This document shows positions 32,002 through 32,438 of a stretch of DNA of 32,438 nt, in pieces. Position numbers and translations under genes: made by a program. The notes below the pieces were generated by a model. That model saw only the letters and a list, made by a program, of their open reading frames with translations, was not told where the DNA came from and searched no databases. The first letter of the stretch is position 1; the number at the start of each line of letters is the position of its first letter. Origin of the DNA: DATEVL01 sp035281845 (GTDB taxonomy: Bacteria; Chloroflexota; Anaerolineae; Anaerolineales; E44-bin32); assembly GCA_035281845.1 (NCBI GenBank), contig DATEVL010000079.1:1-32438 (forward strand), given 5' to 3'.

Positions 32002-32164
32002 GACGAAACGCTCGGTCTCGTCCCTCCGGGGAAAGACCCCACACAAAGCACGGCGACAGGGGCGTCAGAGACCAGGGTCCCCCTGAGTAAGGGCAGTTGA
32101 CCCGGCTGGTCTGAAGCCTGGCCGATGGCCGCAGGAAGGCCACCGGCGAGTGCGCGTCTTCGTC
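32002..32164 (+). ncRNA. Candidate structured RNA between the two rrn promoters
   Basis: GACGAA (32002-32007) pairs with TTCGTC (32159-32164), and CGCTCG (32009-32014) with CGAGTG (32147-32152), closing the whole stretch. Inside are: a 7-bp stem CGTCCCT/AGGGGCG (32019-32025, 32058-32064); a long apical hairpin with AGACCAG/CTGGTCT (32069-32075, 32106-32112), GGTC/GACC, and CCCT-GAGTA-AGGG (32081-32093); and TGGCC/GGCCA near 32119-32142. The 5' end coincides with the P1 start site and the 3' end abuts the P2 -35. A 6S-like RNA or a processed rrn leader are both possible; no terminator T tract follows. Confidence 0.45.
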
Positions 32165-32194
32165 TTGACATGCTGTGGCGCGGGGCGATAGGAT
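32165..32194 (+). promoter_or_regulatory. rrn downstream promoter P2
   Basis: TTGACA (32165-32170), an 18-bp spacer and TAGGAT (32189-32194). Its -35 directly follows the 3' arm of the structured RNA candidate. Confidence 0.7.
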
Positions 32195-32212
32195 CGCCTG
32201 CTTGGGCGCCGG

Positions 32213-32220
32213 AACCTTAA
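32213..32220 (+). promoter_or_regulatory. boxA-like antitermination signal in the rrn leader
   Basis: A CCTTAACAA string (about 32215-32223) resembles the TTTAACAA core of rrn boxA. It lies ~85 nt before the 16S start. A CTACGTC-TTTG-GACGTAG hairpin (32278-32295) follows, probably a processing site. Confidence 0.45.
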
Positions 32221-32301
32221 CAACTGAAGAGTGACAGGGAGCCCTGCGAGCTCGCAGTCCAGTCAATCCAGACCCATCTACGTCTTTGGACGTAGGTAAG
32301 T

Positions 32302-32438
<137 letters not shown>

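Noticed and set aside
32002..32164. SRP RNA, tmRNA or RNase P RNA for the structured region
   Set aside because: The SRP GGAA-tetraloop domain, the tmRNA alanine acceptor and the RNase P conserved regions are not present.

Overview
The window is a high-GC bacterial chromosome segment, most likely from a Chloroflexota (Anaerolineae-like) genome. This is an inference, not a phylogenetic result. It rests on numerous lipoproteins and membrane proteins with Pro/Thr-rich linkers, an LGFP-like 'HGG..GYPI' repeat protein, a Firmicutes-type SOS box in front of lexA, and abundant short palindromic elements (TAGTCC.., GTAGGGG..CCCCTAC). The right end runs into the first ~137 nt of a 16S rRNA gene.

Layout. 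1-390: tail of a DUF454 membrane protein. 391-1230: gene-free, with dispersed palindromes and a ten-copy 47-bp tandem array. 1231-2151 (-): EamA transporter. 2391-7282 (+): tightly packed maf, lipoprotein-type penicillin-binding protein, rsgA and a secreted LGFP-like protein, with start/stop overlaps at two of the three junctions. 7513-8646 (-): coaE fused to an acetyltransferase-like domain. 8792-10306 (+): a large lipoprotein. 10403-12475 (-): PP2C-like/transmembrane/propeller protein. 12680-13699 (+): FemAB/BioF2-like acyltransferase. 13900-16682 (-): a VWA/FHA membrane protein and a PP2C phosphatase in one operon. 16781-16999: small membrane protein with a good terminator. 17163-18071 (-): multi-TM protein. 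18126-20284 (-): xpt-guaA purine salvage operon. 20785-21905 (+): lexA and a receiver-like protein. 21885-22698 (-): frameshifted lipoprotein hydrolase. 22748-23527 (-): enoyl-CoA hydratase family. 23575-24298: tRNA-Pro, a small ORF, tRNA-Gly, tRNA-Met. 24407-25563: methyltransferase and DUF420 protein. 25770-26246 (-): NYN/YacP nuclease. 26535-28464 (+): LysM/lamin-tail protein, alpha/beta-hydrolase-like lipoprotein, DUF1992 protein. 28522-31094 (+): dnaX-ybaB-recR. 31151-31942 (+): two-repeat lipoprotein. 31968 to end: rRNA promoters, leader and 16S.

Themes. Housekeeping and DNA-maintenance genes (dnaX-ybaB-recR, lexA, guaA, xpt, coaE, rsgA, maf) alternate with envelope proteins. A phospho-signalling block (PP2C eraser, FHA reader, degenerate PP2C-propeller) has no kinase in view.

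Most worth a second look: a ~163-nt self-closing structured RNA candidate between two rRNA promoters, whose closing stem begins exactly at the predicted start site of the upstream promoter; a 93-bp palindromic element inserted in frame into a signal peptide; inverted heptad-repeat units around tRNA-Met and yacP; and the 47-bp hairpin array with a covarying base pair.
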